64,000 bases of DNA, taken from Streptomyces actuosus. Lineage in GTDB: Bacteria > Actinomycetota > Actinomycetes > Streptomycetales > Streptomycetaceae. Of the stretch, positions 25,588-34,945 are shown piece by piece (positions within the stretch are counted from its first letter, which is position 1; every line of letters begins with the position of its first letter). Position numbers and translations under genes: made by a program. The DNA lies in contig NZ_JAFFZS010000026.1 of assembly GCF_016921115.1 (NCBI RefSeq), positions 1-64,000 of the forward strand, written 5' to 3'. The notes under the pieces are model-generated. The model made no database searches. It saw only the letters and a program-made list of their open reading frames with translations, and was not told the origin of the DNA.

Positions 25588-26538
25588 ATGGATCACAGCG
25601 GGCACGGCATGACCATGGATCTGCCGCCGTTCACGCTCGGGCGGGCTCTGGGCTTCTCGGCGGACCCGTTCTTCCTGGTGGCCTGCCTCCTCGGACTGGC
25701 CCTCTACGGCTGGGGCGTCGTGCGGCTGAGGCGGCGCGGGGACAGCTGGCCCGTGGGGCGGACCGTGTCGTACGTCATCGGTGTGCTCACCATCTGGCTG
25801 ATGATGTGCACCAGGCTGAACGACTACGGGATGGCCATGTTCAGCGTGCACATGGTGCAGCACATGGTGATCAGCATGCTCTCCCCGATCCTGATCCTGC
25901 TCGGCGCCCCGGTCACGCTGGCGCTGCGGGCCCTGCCGGTGGCCGGGCGCGGGCGGAAGGGGCCGCGCGAGCTGCTGCTGGCGCTGCTGCACAGCCGCTA
26001 CATGCGGGTCGTCACGCACCCGCTGTTCACGATCCCGATGTTCATCGCGAGCCTGTACGGGCTGTACTTCACGCCGCTGTTCGACCTGCTGATGGGCTCG
26101 CGCGCCGGGCACGTCGCGATGATGGTGCACTTCCTCGCCGTCGGCGTGGTGTTCTTCTGGCCGATCATCGGCGTCGACCCAGGCCCGCACCGGCCGGGCC
26201 ACCTCATGCGGATGCTGGAGCTGTTCGCGGGCATGCCGTTCCACGCGTTCTTCGGGATCGCCCTGATGATGGCGTCGACGGTGATGGTCGAGACCTTCGA
26301 CAACCCCCCGGCCTCGCTCGGCATCGACGCCCTCTCCGACCAGAACGCGGCCGGCGGCATCGCCTGGGCGTTCAGCGAGGTGCCGTCGGTGCTCGTGCTG
26401 ATCGCCCTGCTGTTCCAGTGGTACCGCTCCGAGCAGCGGCAGGCCCGGCGCTCCGACCGGGCCGCCGACCGCGACGGCGACAAGGAACTCCAGGCGTACA
26501 ACGCCTATTTGGCCTCATTGAACGCGCGCGGGCAGTGA
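25588..26538 (+). CDS. CtaG-like cytochrome c oxidase assembly membrane protein
   Basis: A 316-residue multi-pass membrane protein of the caa3_CtaG family, with about seven hydrophobic segments. Conserved His/Met-rich stretches include HMVQHMVISMLSP and the N-terminal MDHSGHGMTMD, consistent with copper handling for terminal oxidase or with copper tolerance. The ATG follows CAGGAGCC. A charged cytoplasmic tail ends the protein. No oxidase genes are nearby, so the role is inferred from family only. Confidence 0.87.
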   Translation: MDHSGHGMTMDLPPFTLGRALGFSADPFFLVACLLGLALYGWGVVRLRRRGDSWPVGRTVSYVIGVLTIWLMMCTRLNDYGMAMFSVHMVQHMVISMLSPILILLGAPVTLALRALPVAGRGRKGPRELLLALLHSRYMRVVTHPLFTIPMFIASLYGLYFTPLFDLLMGSRAGHVAMMVHFLAVGVVFFWPIIGVDPGPHRPGHLMRMLELFAGMPFHAFFGIALMMASTVMVETFDNPPASLGIDALSDQNAAGGIAWAFSEVPSVLVLIALLFQWYRSEQRQARRSDRAADRDGDKELQAYNAYLASLNARGQ

Positions 26539-26596
26539 AAGGCTTTTCCATTCAGTAGCATGAAGCGCAATGCGGGAACCGCCGGGGGGAGCGGGG

Positions 26597-28084
26597 ATGA
26601 CATTGCGTGCGGTCCGGACCACGATATTGGTCTGCATTCTGATGCTGAGCGGGTGCGATCGGGTCGATCCCGTGTCCGCGGTGAAAGCCGTGGCCTCCGG
26701 TGTGCCCTCTCTCGCGCCCTTCTTCGACGAGAACGACAAACTGGGCCGGGACGCCGGCGTGCGGGCGCGCCCCGCGCCCGGAGGCACCCTGCAGCAGGGG
26801 GACACGCCCGGTCTCTACGGCGGCAGCAGGCAGCCCACGGCCTGCGACGTCGACAGACTCGAACGGTTCCTCACCGATCCCGCCCAGCGCCGCAAGGCGC
26901 AGGTGTGGGCAGCGGTCCTGGGAATCCGGACAGGCGAGATCCCGGAATATCTGGACCGGCTCACTCCCGTCCTCCTGCGCCACGACACTCTCGTGAAGAA
27001 CCACGACTACAAGCAGGGAAAAGCCGTCCCCTTCGACTCCCTTCTCCAGGCCGGAATCGCCGTGCTCGTCGACCGGCAGGGACTTCCGGCCGTGAAGTGT
27101 TCGTGCGGAAATCCGCTGCGCCCCTTCGCCGGTGACACCGGACGGATATCCGTTCGTTTCACGGACGGCAACAGGAAATGGCGGGACTACGATCCCTCCT
27201 CGGTGGTCGCCGTGCGGCCGGCCCCGCACCAGCTGGAGCGCCTGGCTCTCGTCGACGTCGACGAGCCGGACCGCGGCATCGAGCGGCCGGTGGGATCGAC
27301 GGGCGAGGACGACTCGGCGTTCGACACGCGGCAGCGCCGTGCCGTGCCGGACGTGACCGGGACCACGTTCGGTCGCGCCGGCCGCGAACTGACGGATGCG
27401 GGGCTGGCCGTGGCCTGGGCAGGCCGCGAGCCGCCGTCCGACTCCACGCGGGTCACAGGGTCCGACCCCCCGGCGGGGACCTCCCTGCGGTTCGGGGAGT
27501 ACGTCACCCTGAGCGTGGTCCCGTCGGACGACGCCTCCACCTCCCCTCCCCCGGCCGGTTCGTGGCCCCCCGAAACCGGGACGGGCAGCCCCCGCTCACC
27601 GGACCCGGGAACGGACAGCCCCGACTCGCCGGACCCCGGCACGACCGACCCCGGCACACCCGGCCCCGACTCGCCGGGCCCGGGAACGGACAGCCCCGGC
27701 TCACCGGGGCCGGGAAGCGGGTCGCCGTCGGAAGGATCGCCGGGTTCGACCCCTCCGACGAGCCCCCCGTCGCCGACTCCGCCCACGGCCCTGCCCACGG
27801 CCTTCGGCTCCACCCCCGGCCAGCCGACGGCGTCCCCTGCGCCGCCCCCGTCCGGCGGTCCGCCGGAGCCGGGTCCACCCCCCGCGGGCCGGTCTCCGGA
27901 GCGGACGGCCACCGTCACCGGCGGCCCGGCGCGCGGGAGGGGCTCTGCCCCGCCGGGTGACGGCAGCGGCCCGGAGCGCACCGGCGGAACGTCGGGGCCG
28001 GGCTCCGGGCCCGCGCAGCCCCCTCCGGACTCCACCGGAGCCGGGGGGACGGCCGTCCCCACCGGTCCCGCCCCACGGCCGTAG
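26597..28084 (+). CDS. DUF6777-domain lipoprotein with a PASTA-like domain and Pro/Ser/Gly-rich tail
   Basis: A 495-residue surface lipoprotein. The signal peptide ends in the lipobox LMLSGC (Cys at about 20). A DUF6777 domain with a CSCGNP motif spans about 80-205. A PASTA-like module follows at about 250-312 (VPDVTGTTFGRAGRELTDAG...GSDPPAGT). The last ~180 residues are a PDSPDPGT/GPGTDSPG repeat tail, likely a wall-spanning spacer. ATG 26597 is preferred over 26570: it has GGGGGAGCGGGG upstream and gives a compact signal peptide. It lies 29 bp before a Ser/Thr kinase lacking PASTA modules. Confidence 0.85.
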   Translation: MTLRAVRTTILVCILMLSGCDRVDPVSAVKAVASGVPSLAPFFDENDKLGRDAGVRARPAPGGTLQQGDTPGLYGGSRQPTACDVDRLERFLTDPAQRRKAQVWAAVLGIRTGEIPEYLDRLTPVLLRHDTLVKNHDYKQGKAVPFDSLLQAGIAVLVDRQGLPAVKCSCGNPLRPFAGDTGRISVRFTDGNRKWRDYDPSSVVAVRPAPHQLERLALVDVDEPDRGIERPVGSTGEDDSAFDTRQRRAVPDVTGTTFGRAGRELTDAGLAVAWAGREPPSDSTRVTGSDPPAGTSLRFGEYVTLSVVPSDDASTSPPPAGSWPPETGTGSPRSPDPGTDSPDSPDPGTTDPGTPGPDSPGPGTDSPGSPGPGSGSPSEGSPGSTPPTSPPSPTPPTALPTAFGSTPGQPTASPAPPPSGGPPEPGPPPAGRSPERTATVTGGPARGRGSAPPGDGSGPERTGGTSGPGSGPAQPPPDSTGAGGTAVPTGPAPRP

Positions 28085-28113
28085 CACCCGCCGCAGACAC
28101 CGGAGGTCACCGG

Positions 28114-29997
28114 ATGCCCCCAGGATCACCGACATCGGGAGTGGGCCGGCTCGTCGCCGACCGGTATCTGCTGCTGAACCGGCTCGGCAGCGGCGGGATG
28201 GGTCATGTCTGGCTCGCCCACGACCGGAGACTTGCCTGCGACGTCGCGCTGAAGGAGATCGCGTTCCGGGACCCGGACGAGGCGGGGGCCGAGCGGGAGG
28301 AGCGCGTCGCGCGGGCCCGGGCGGAGGCCCGGCACGCGGCGGGGCTCCGCGGTCACCCGCACGTGGTGACCGTGCACGACGTGCTGGAGCACGAGGGGCT
28401 TCCGTGGATCGTCATGGAGTACGTCCCCGGTGCCGTCGATCTGCGGGAGCTGGTCGCCCGGCACGGGCCGCTCTCCCCGGCCGAGTGCGCCCGCGTCGGA
28501 CTGGCCGTGCTGGACGCCCTCACCGCGGGCCACGAGCGGGGCGTGCTGCACCGGGACGTGAAACCCGCGAACATCCTGCTCGCCCCCGAACGCACCGGCG
28601 CGCCCCACGGCCGGGTCCTGCTCGCCGACTACGGCATCTCCCTGCAGCCCGACACCGGGGAGACCCGCTACACGATGAGCTCGATGCTCGTCGGCACAGC
28701 CGGGTACCTGGCGCCCGAGCGGGCCACCGGCGGGCCGCCCACCCCCGCCGCGGACCTGTTCTCCCTGGGCTGCACCCTCTACTACGGTGTCGAGGGCTGC
28801 GGACCGTTCGAGCGCGCGTCGCACCTGGCGGAGATCACGGCGGTCGTCACCCAGGAGCCGCGCCCGGCGGTGCGGGCCGGCGCGCTGGGCCCGGTCCTGA
28901 CCGCGTTCCTCACCAAGGACCCGGCGCAGCGGATCGGCGCGGCGGAGGCGGAGGCCGCGCTGGCGCTGATCGTGGCGCCGCAGCCGCAGCCGGAGCCGTA
29001 CGCCCGGACGGCGACGGACCTCGGCTCGCAGCCGCACTGGAGCGCGCCCGGGCCGCCGTCGCCGCCGCCTCCCGGACCGGCGCCCGGGCCACCGCCACCC
29101 TCTCCCGGACCGGCGCCCGGACCGGCGCCCGGGCCACCGTCCCCGCGGGGTTCCGGGCCGCGCCCGGCCCGGAGGCGGGGGCGCGTTCGGCAGGCCGTCC
29201 TGGCCGTCCTCGCCGGTCTGCTCGGCTCGGCGCTCGTGCTGGGCGGTACCTGGTACGCCCTGACGCACCAGGTACCCGGCGGGCCGGTCGGGCCGTACGG
29301 CGACGTCGTGGGGCTCACCGCGCCGCTGCGGGACGGCGACTGCGTGCTGGCCTCCTGGAGCGGCGGGGTCCGGTTCACCGGGACGCCCCGGCTGACGCTG
29401 GACCCCACCTGCCGGGACAAGGCGCCCGACGGGCAGGTGATGGCGTTCGTCGCCGCCGGGACGGCCGCGGAGGCGCGCAGGCTGGGGCCGCAGCGGTGCG
29501 AGGAGCGGACCCGGGGGGTGCGGGAGGGGCTTGCGGACGTGCGCAGTGTCGCCGTCGTGCCCACCGCCGAGGGCTTCGTGGCCTCCGGGCGGCGGACCGC
29601 GTGCCTGTTGCTGGGCGCCCACGGGCCGGTCTACGGCCCGCTGGGCGGGCACCGCAGGCTGGGCTCCGCCTTCACCGAGGTCGAGACGATGCAACGGCGG
29701 GACTGCCTGGAGACACGGTCCGGGCGGGGCGCCCGGCTGGTGTCCTGCGCGGGCGCGCACGACGAGATGGTGCTCGGGTTCACCCGGATGGGGGATGCGA
29801 TGACGTTCGCGCGGGCCCGTACCGCGTCGGACGACGCATGTGCGCGGGACGTGCCGCCGGCCGACTACGGATTCGACCCTTCCGTCTACGGGTCGGGGTC
29901 CTGGACCAGCGAGGGCCCGTGGAAGTCCGGGACGCATTTCGCCGTCTGCACGGTGCGGAGGCAGAACGGGGGCACCATGGAGGGAGACGAGCCATGA
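28114..29997 (+). CDS. Membrane Ser/Thr protein kinase (Hanks type)
   Basis: A 627-residue kinase. The catalytic domain is at about 12-280, with Gly loop GSGGMG, Lys47 (VALKEI), HRDVKPANILL near 146-156 and the activation-segment APERA. DFG is replaced by DYG at about 172, a conservative change. A Pro/Gly linker precedes one transmembrane helix (about 360-382). The extracellular domain of about 245 residues has six or more cysteines, suggesting disulfides and ligand sensing, and no PASTA repeats. GGAGGT precedes ATG 28114. It forms a unit with the upstream DUF6777/PASTA lipoprotein and a small membrane protein. Confidence 0.93.
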   Translation: MPPGSPTSGVGRLVADRYLLLNRLGSGGMGHVWLAHDRRLACDVALKEIAFRDPDEAGAEREERVARARAEARHAAGLRGHPHVVTVHDVLEHEGLPWIVMEYVPGAVDLRELVARHGPLSPAECARVGLAVLDALTAGHERGVLHRDVKPANILLAPERTGAPHGRVLLADYGISLQPDTGETRYTMSSMLVGTAGYLAPERATGGPPTPAADLFSLGCTLYYGVEGCGPFERASHLAEITAVVTQEPRPAVRAGALGPVLTAFLTKDPAQRIGAAEAEAALALIVAPQPQPEPYARTATDLGSQPHWSAPGPPSPPPPGPAPGPPPPSPGPAPGPAPGPPSPRGSGPRPARRRGRVRQAVLAVLAGLLGSALVLGGTWYALTHQVPGGPVGPYGDVVGLTAPLRDGDCVLASWSGGVRFTGTPRLTLDPTCRDKAPDGQVMAFVAAGTAAEARRLGPQRCEERTRGVREGLADVRSVAVVPTAEGFVASGRRTACLLLGAHGPVYGPLGGHRRLGSAFTEVETMQRRDCLETRSGRGARLVSCAGAHDEMVLGFTRMGDAMTFARARTASDDACARDVPPADYGFDPSVYGSGSWTSEGPWKSGTHFAVCTVRRQNGGTMEGDEP

Positions 29998-30010
29998 GGA
30001 GGGTGTCGCG

Positions 30011-30181
30011 ATGCCCGGACCCACGCCCGGTTCCACCAAGACCATGGGAGCGCTCACCATCGGAGGGCTCGTCGTCGTGACGGCCTACACGGTGGCCCTG
30101 GGCAGCAACGGCTGGCTGTGGTTCGGCTGGGTCGTGCTGGGATTGATCACCCTGGGGATGATCGCCACGCGCAACGCCTGA
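30011..30181 (+). CDS. Small membrane protein (56 aa) at the end of the kinase unit
   Basis: A 56-residue protein with two predicted membrane helices (about 11-29 and 33-52). It has an AGGAGGG ribosome site and starts 14 bp after the kinase stop, so co-transcription is likely. It has no recognised domain. It may be an accessory subunit of the kinase, but that is only positional. Its stop lies 6 bp from the convergent histidine kinase stop. Confidence 0.78.
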   Translation: MPGPTPGSTKTMGALTIGGLVVVTAYTVALGSNGWLWFGWVVLGLITLGMIATRNA

Positions 30182-30187
30182 CCCGGC

Positions 30188-31393
30188 TCACGTCCCGGTG
30201 GGCCGGCCGGCGGAGTGCACGCCCGGCTGGTACTTCGGCACCCGGGCGGTGATCTTCATGCCCGCGCCGGGGGCGGTCTCGATGACGAGGCCGTGGTCGT
30301 CGCCGTACACCTGGCGCAGCCGGTCGTCGACGTTGGACAGGCCGATGCCGCCGGACGGACTGACCTCTCCGGCGAGGATGCGGCGCAGGAGGACGGGGTC
30401 CATGCCGGTGCCGTCGTCCTCGATGACGACGAGGGCCTCGGCGCCCGCGTCCTGCGCGGTGATCTGGATGCGGCAGTCGTCCGTGCGGCCTTCGAGGCCG
30501 TGCTTCACCGCGTTCTCGACGAGCGGTTGGAGGCAGAGGAAGGGCAGCGCGACGGGCAGCACCTCGGGGGCGACCTGCAGGGTGACCGACAGCCGGTCCC
30601 CGAAGCGGGCCCGGACCAGCGCCAGATAGTGGTCGATGGCGTGGAGCTCGTCGGCGAGGGTGGTGAAGTCGCCGTGCCTGCGGAACGAGTAGCGGGTGAA
30701 GTCGGCGAACTCCAACAGGAGTTCGCGGGCACGCTCGGGGTCGGTGCGGACGAACGACGCGATCACCGCGAGGGAGTTGAAGATGAAGTGCGGGGAGATC
30801 TGGGCGCGCAGAGCCCTGATCTCGGCCTCGATCAGGCGGGTGCGGGAGGCGTCCAGATCGGCGAGCTCCAGCTGTACGGAGACCCAGCGGGCCACCTCGC
30901 CCGCGGCCCGGACCAGTACCGCCGACTCGCGGGGCGCGCAGGCGACCAGCGCACCGTGCACGCGGTCGTCGACGGTGAGCGGGGCGACCACCGCCCAGCG
31001 CACCGGGCAGTCGGGGGTGTGGCAGCCCAGCGGGAAGGCCTCGCCGCGGCCGGTCGCCAGGGGGCCCGCCAGCCGTTCCATGACCTCCGCGCGGTGATGG
31101 GCGCCCGCCCCGTCCCAGACCAGCACCTGCCGGTCGTCGGCCAGGCACAGGGCGTCCGTGCCGAGGAGTGAGCGCAGCCGGCGGGCCGACCTGCGGGCCG
31201 TCTCCTCGGTCAGGCCCGCCCGCAGCGGCGGCGCGGCGAGCGAGGCGGTGTGCAGGGTCTCGAAGGTGGCGTGCTCCACCGGCGTGCCCAGTCCGCCGAG
31301 ACCGGTGGGGCGAGCGGTGCGCCGGCCGAGCCAGAACCCGGAGGCGAGCAGGGGAAGCGCCGCGATCAGCAGTCCGGCGAGGAAGCCGCTCAC
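30188..31393 (-). CDS. LytS-type sensor histidine kinase
   Basis: A 401-residue kinase with a single N-terminal membrane segment, a GAF-like sensory domain (about 60-185), and a His_kinase/HATPase module. Phospho-acceptor His202 lies in QISPHFIFNSLAVIASF; the N-box is ENAVKHGL and the G-box is GIGLSNVDDRL. These are hallmarks of the LytS/YpdA class that phosphorylates LytTR regulators. GTG 31393 overlaps the symporter stop by four bases. It is the last gene of a unit that begins with its LytTR partner, so it probably monitors or controls the co-encoded transporter. Confidence 0.92.
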   Translation of the reverse strand: MSGFLAGLLIAALPLLASGFWLGRRTARPTGLGGLGTPVEHATFETLHTASLAAPPLRAGLTEETARRSARRLRSLLGTDALCLADDRQVLVWDGAGAHHRAEVMERLAGPLATGRGEAFPLGCHTPDCPVRWAVVAPLTVDDRVHGALVACAPRESAVLVRAAGEVARWVSVQLELADLDASRTRLIEAEIRALRAQISPHFIFNSLAVIASFVRTDPERARELLLEFADFTRYSFRRHGDFTTLADELHAIDHYLALVRARFGDRLSVTLQVAPEVLPVALPFLCLQPLVENAVKHGLEGRTDDCRIQITAQDAGAEALVVIEDDGTGMDPVLLRRILAGEVSPSGGIGLSNVDDRLRQVYGDDHGLVIETAPGAGMKITARVPKYQPGVHSAGRPTGT

Positions 31394-33105
31394 GCCGTCG
31401 TCACCTCCGTGTGCAGTTCCTCCGGCAGATGGAAGCGGGCCAGGATCGCCGCGGTGCCCACCGGGACGCGGCCCGGGGTGGCGAGGGACACCAGCACCAT
31501 GGTGAGGAAGCCCAGGGGGACCGACCAGAGAGCCGGCCAGGCGAGCAGGGCGTGCGCCGTGCCCGTGCCGGGGAAGCCGGCCATGGTCGCGGCGACCGCG
31601 GCGAACGCCGACCCGCCGCCGATCAGCATGCCGGCCGCCGCGCCCGGCGGGGTGAGTCTGCGCCACCAGATGCCGAGGACGAGCAGCGGGCAGAACGAGG
31701 AGGCGGACACCGCGAAGGCCAGGCCGACGGCGTCGGCCACGGGCAGCCCGCCGACCAGGGCGCTCGCCCCGAGCGGCACGGCCATGGCGATCAGCGTGCC
31801 GAGGCGGAAGTGCCGGACGCCGCGCGAGGGCAGGACGTCCTGGGTGAGGACGCCGGCCACGGCCAGGGTGAGCCCGGAGGCGGTGGACAGGAACGCCGCG
31901 AAGGCGCCCCCGGCCACCAGCGCGCCGAGCAGGTCTCCGCCGACGCCGCCGATCATCCGGCCCGGCAGCAGCAGGACGGCGGCGTCGGCGTCGCCGGTGA
32001 GGGTGAGTTCGGGGGCGTAGAGGCGGCCGAGGGCACCGTAGACGGGCGGGAGCAGGTAGAAGGCGCCGATCAGGGCGAGGACGGCGACCGTGGTGCGGCG
32101 GGCGGCGACACCGTGCGGGCTGGTGTAGAAGCGGACGACGACATGGGGCAGGCCCATGGTGCCGAGGAAGGTGGCGAGGATCAGCCCGTAGGTGGCGTAC
32201 AGCGGGCGTTCGCCGCGGCTCTCGGCGTGCGAGGGGGTGAGGGCGTCACCCGGGGCGCGGTGGGCGGCGGGGACGGGGGTGCCCGGGGCGAAGGTGAGCC
32301 GGGTGCCGTGCTCGATGCGGTGGGTTCCGGCGGGCAGGGTGAGCCGGGTGTCCTGGTGGGGGCGGCCGTCCACGGTGCCGTCGACGGTGACGGTGAGCGG
32401 GTGGTCCAGTTTCAGGTCCAGGCGGTCGCCGACGCGGACCGTGCGCTGGTCACGGAATGCGGCCGGTTCCTCGAAGGCGTGCCGCGGGGATCCGTCGGCG
32501 TGCCAGGCGGCGGCCAGGAAGAGGACCGGGACGAGCAGGGCGGTGAGCTTGAGCCAGTACTGGAAGGCCTGGACGAAGGTGATGCTGCGCATGCCGCCCG
32601 CGGCGACCGTCGCGGTGACCACGGCGGCGACGATCACTCCGCCGAGCCAGTCCGGCGCGCCGGTCAGGACCGTCAGGGTCAGCCCGGCGCCCTGGAGTTG
32701 GGGCAGCAGGTAGAGCCAGCCGACGCCGACGACGAAGGTGCCCGCGAGCCGCCGTACCGGGCGCGAGGCGAGCCGGGCCTCGGCGAAGTCGGGGAGGGTG
32801 TAGGCGCCGGAGCGGCGCAGCGGGGCGGCGACGAAGAGCAGCAGGACGAGGTATCCGGCGGTGTAGCCGACCGGGTACCAGAGCATGTCGGGTCCCTGGG
32901 CGAGGAGCAGGCCGGCGATGCCGAGGAAGGAGGCGGCGGAGAGGTACTCGCCGCTGATGGCGGCGGCGTTGAGGCGGGGGCCGACGGTGCGGGAGGCGAC
33001 GTAGAAGTCGGAGGTCGTCCGGGACATCCGCAGGCCGAAGGCGCCGACCAGGACGGTCGCCACGACGACGAGGGCGACGGCGGGTACGGCGTAGCCGGGG
33101 TTCAT
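31390..33105 (-). CDS. Sodium:solute symporter (SSS family, ActP-like)
   Basis: A 571-residue transporter with about 13 hydrophobic segments and SSS signatures (YVASRTVGPRLNAAAISGEYLSAASF; GGMRSITFVQAFQYWLK). It resembles cation/acetate or monocarboxylate symporters. A hydrophilic insert of roughly 105 residues (about 205-310), rich in beta-like Asp/Thr/Val stretches, interrupts the membrane core and may be an external domain. It sits between a DUF485-like small membrane protein and the LytS kinase; together with the LytTR regulator this looks like one nutrient-uptake operon, likely for a carboxylate. Confidence 0.9.
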   Translation of the reverse strand: MNPGYAVPAVALVVVATVLVGAFGLRMSRTTSDFYVASRTVGPRLNAAAISGEYLSAASFLGIAGLLLAQGPDMLWYPVGYTAGYLVLLLFVAAPLRRSGAYTLPDFAEARLASRPVRRLAGTFVVGVGWLYLLPQLQGAGLTLTVLTGAPDWLGGVIVAAVVTATVAAGGMRSITFVQAFQYWLKLTALLVPVLFLAAAWHADGSPRHAFEEPAAFRDQRTVRVGDRLDLKLDHPLTVTVDGTVDGRPHQDTRLTLPAGTHRIEHGTRLTFAPGTPVPAAHRAPGDALTPSHAESRGERPLYATYGLILATFLGTMGLPHVVVRFYTSPHGVAARRTTVAVLALIGAFYLLPPVYGALGRLYAPELTLTGDADAAVLLLPGRMIGGVGGDLLGALVAGGAFAAFLSTASGLTLAVAGVLTQDVLPSRGVRHFRLGTLIAMAVPLGASALVGGLPVADAVGLAFAVSASSFCPLLVLGIWWRRLTPPGAAAGMLIGGGSAFAAVAATMAGFPGTGTAHALLAWPALWSVPLGFLTMVLVSLATPGRVPVGTAAILARFHLPEELHTEVTTA

Positions 33106-33121
33106 CGTTCCTCGGTGGGGC

Positions 33122-33481
33122 TCATCTGTCCTCGACCAGGCGTACGAGGTCCCGCTCGTTGCGCTCGGCGCGGCGGACGTACCAGCGGCCCAGCAGGACC
33201 AGCGGGGTGTAGAGGCAGAAGCCGAGGACCGCCCATTCCAGGCGGCGGGTGCCGGGCATGGCCGCGAACAGCAGCGGCAGCGGGCCGACGAGCAGCCCGA
33301 GGACGGCGAGGACGGTGAGGGCGGCGCGCAGTTGGGTGCGCATCAGGGAGCGGACGTAGGTGTGGCCGAGGGTGGTCTGCTCGTCGATCTCGGTGCGCGG
33401 GCGGTGCGGCCCGAGGGTGCCGCGGGTGTGCCGGGGCGGGCCGGTGACGACGACGCGGCGCTCGGTGCGGTCCTGCGGCAC
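33122..33481 (-). CDS. Small two-helix membrane protein, DUF485-like symporter partner
   Basis: A 119-residue protein. A polar N-terminal half (about 1-48) is followed by two membrane helices (about 52-72 and 82-100) and a charged end. DUF485-type proteins are commonly encoded directly before ActP-like symporters, and here the gap is 16 bp. GTG 33481 begins 2 bp after the response-regulator stop. Family assignment is by topology and context rather than a strong motif. Confidence 0.75.
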   Translation of the reverse strand: MPQDRTERRVVVTGPPRHTRGTLGPHRPRTEIDEQTTLGHTYVRSLMRTQLRAALTVLAVLGLLVGPLPLLFAAMPGTRRLEWAVLGFCLYTPLVLLGRWYVRRAERNERDLVRLVEDR

Positions 33482-33483
33482 GG

Positions 33484-34233
33484 TCAGGTCCTCCTCATCA
33501 GCAGGTCCCGCAGTTCGCGCGCGTGGCGGCGGCTGACCTGGAGCTCCTCGCCGCCGACGACGACGCTGACGGTGCCGGCGTCCAGGCGGAGCTCCCCGAT
33601 GTGGCGCAGGGCGACGAGGTGGCGGCGGTGGATGCGGACGAAGCCGCGGGCGCGCCACCGCTCCTCCAGGGTGGACAGCGGGATGCGGACGAGGTGGCTG
33701 CCCTTGTCGGTGTGCAGGCGGGCGTAGTCGCCCCGCGCCTCGACATGGGTGATGTCGTCGACGGCGACGAAGCGGGTCACTCCGCCGAGTTCGACCGGGA
33801 TGTGGTCGGGGTCGGGTTCGTGCACGGGGATGCGGGACGCGGTGCCGCGCAGTTCGGCGGCGCGCCGGACGGCCTCGGCGAGTCGCTCCTTGCGGACGGG
33901 TTTGAGGAGGTAGTCGACGGCCTTGAGGTCGAAGGCCTGCACGGCGAAGTCCTCGTGTGCGGTGACGAACACGACGAGCGGCGGGTGGGCGAACCCGGTG
34001 AGCAGCCGGGCCAGGTCGAGGCCGTCCAGGCCGGGCATCTGGATGTCGAGGAAGACGACGTCGACGGCGTCGGGCCCGCCGGGGCCGGACTCCAGGGCCC
34101 GGTTGATGCGGCGCAGGGCCGCGGTGGCGTCGCCGGCGCCTTCCACGCCGGCGATCCGCGGGTCGGCGCTCAGCAGGTAGAGGAGTTCCTCCAGCGAGGG
34201 GAGTTCGTCGTCGACGGCGAGGGCGCGCAGCAT
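33484..34233 (-). CDS. LytTR-family response regulator
   Basis: A 249-residue regulator with a receiver domain (phospho-acceptor Asp63 in VVFLDIQMPGLDG, Lys near 105 in YLLKPV) and a C-terminal LytTR DNA-binding domain (about 145-245, FVRIHRRHLVALRHI). It is the first gene of the four-gene symporter/kinase unit and the natural partner of the LytS kinase at its end. ATG 34233 is chosen over a TTG 21 bases further upstream because the receiver domain begins at once. Confidence 0.93.
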   Translation of the reverse strand: MLRALAVDDELPSLEELLYLLSADPRIAGVEGAGDATAALRRINRALESGPGGPDAVDVVFLDIQMPGLDGLDLARLLTGFAHPPLVVFVTAHEDFAVQAFDLKAVDYLLKPVRKERLAEAVRRAAELRGTASRIPVHEPDPDHIPVELGGVTRFVAVDDITHVEARGDYARLHTDKGSHLVRIPLSTLEERWRARGFVRIHRRHLVALRHIGELRLDAGTVSVVVGGEELQVSRRHARELRDLLMRRT

Positions 34234-34321
34234 GAACGGTGAGTGTAGGAGCAATCAGCGGCGCTGGACATGCGCGTACCGCTGCCGTTCCCGCAGGATG
34301 CGCGCTGGATACAGTGCCCGC

Positions 34322-34825
34322 ATGAACAGCAGGACCGCCCCGTTCGACGAGCTCGACCGGAAGATCATCACTGCCCTGATGGCGAACGCCCGCACGAGCT
34401 TCGCCGAGATCGGCACGGCGATCGGACTCTCCTCGACCGCCGTGAAACGGCGTGTGGACCGGTTGCGGGACACGGGCGTGATCACCGGGTTCACCGCGAC
34501 GGTGCGGCCGTCGGCGCTGGGTTGGCGCACGGAGGCGTACGTCGAGGTGTACTGCGAGGGGGCGGCGCCGCCGCGGCGGCTGGCGGAGGTGGTGCGCAAC
34601 CATCCGGAGATCACCGCTGCGATGACGGTGACCGGTGGTGCCGACGCGCTGCTGCACGTGCGGGCGCGGGACGTGGACCACTTCGAGGAGGTGCTGGAGC
34701 GGATCCGTACCGTGCCGTTCATCCGGAAGACGATCAGCGTGATGGTGCTGTCCCATCTCATCCCGGAGAGTCCGGAGGCGGGCGCGAGCCAGCCCGCGCC
34801 GCAGAGCGCAGCAGACGTGCGCTGA
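34322..34825 (+). CDS. Lrp/AsnC-family transcriptional regulator
   Basis: A 167-residue Lrp-type protein with an N-terminal helix-turn-helix (about 10-60, TSFAEIGTAIGLSSTAVKRRVDRL) and a RAM ligand-binding domain (about 75-150). It precedes the guanidino-enzyme/ornithine aminotransferase pair by 120 bp and probably regulates it in response to arginine or ornithine, as in comparable actinobacterial loci. It is divergent from the LytTR operon across 88 bp. Confidence 0.92.
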   Translation: MNSRTAPFDELDRKIITALMANARTSFAEIGTAIGLSSTAVKRRVDRLRDTGVITGFTATVRPSALGWRTEAYVEVYCEGAAPPRRLAEVVRNHPEITAAMTVTGGADALLHVRARDVDHFEEVLERIRTVPFIRKTISVMVLSHLIPESPEAGASQPAPQSAADVR

Positions 34826-34945
34826 GCAGCGGCAAGACGCAGCGTTGATGCACGAACACGCAGCCATTGTTCCTTGTCGCTCGTCTCGGTCACTTCCTAC
34901 CTTTGTGTCAATCCCATCGACATCAGGAAGCGGAGGCAACCCTCT

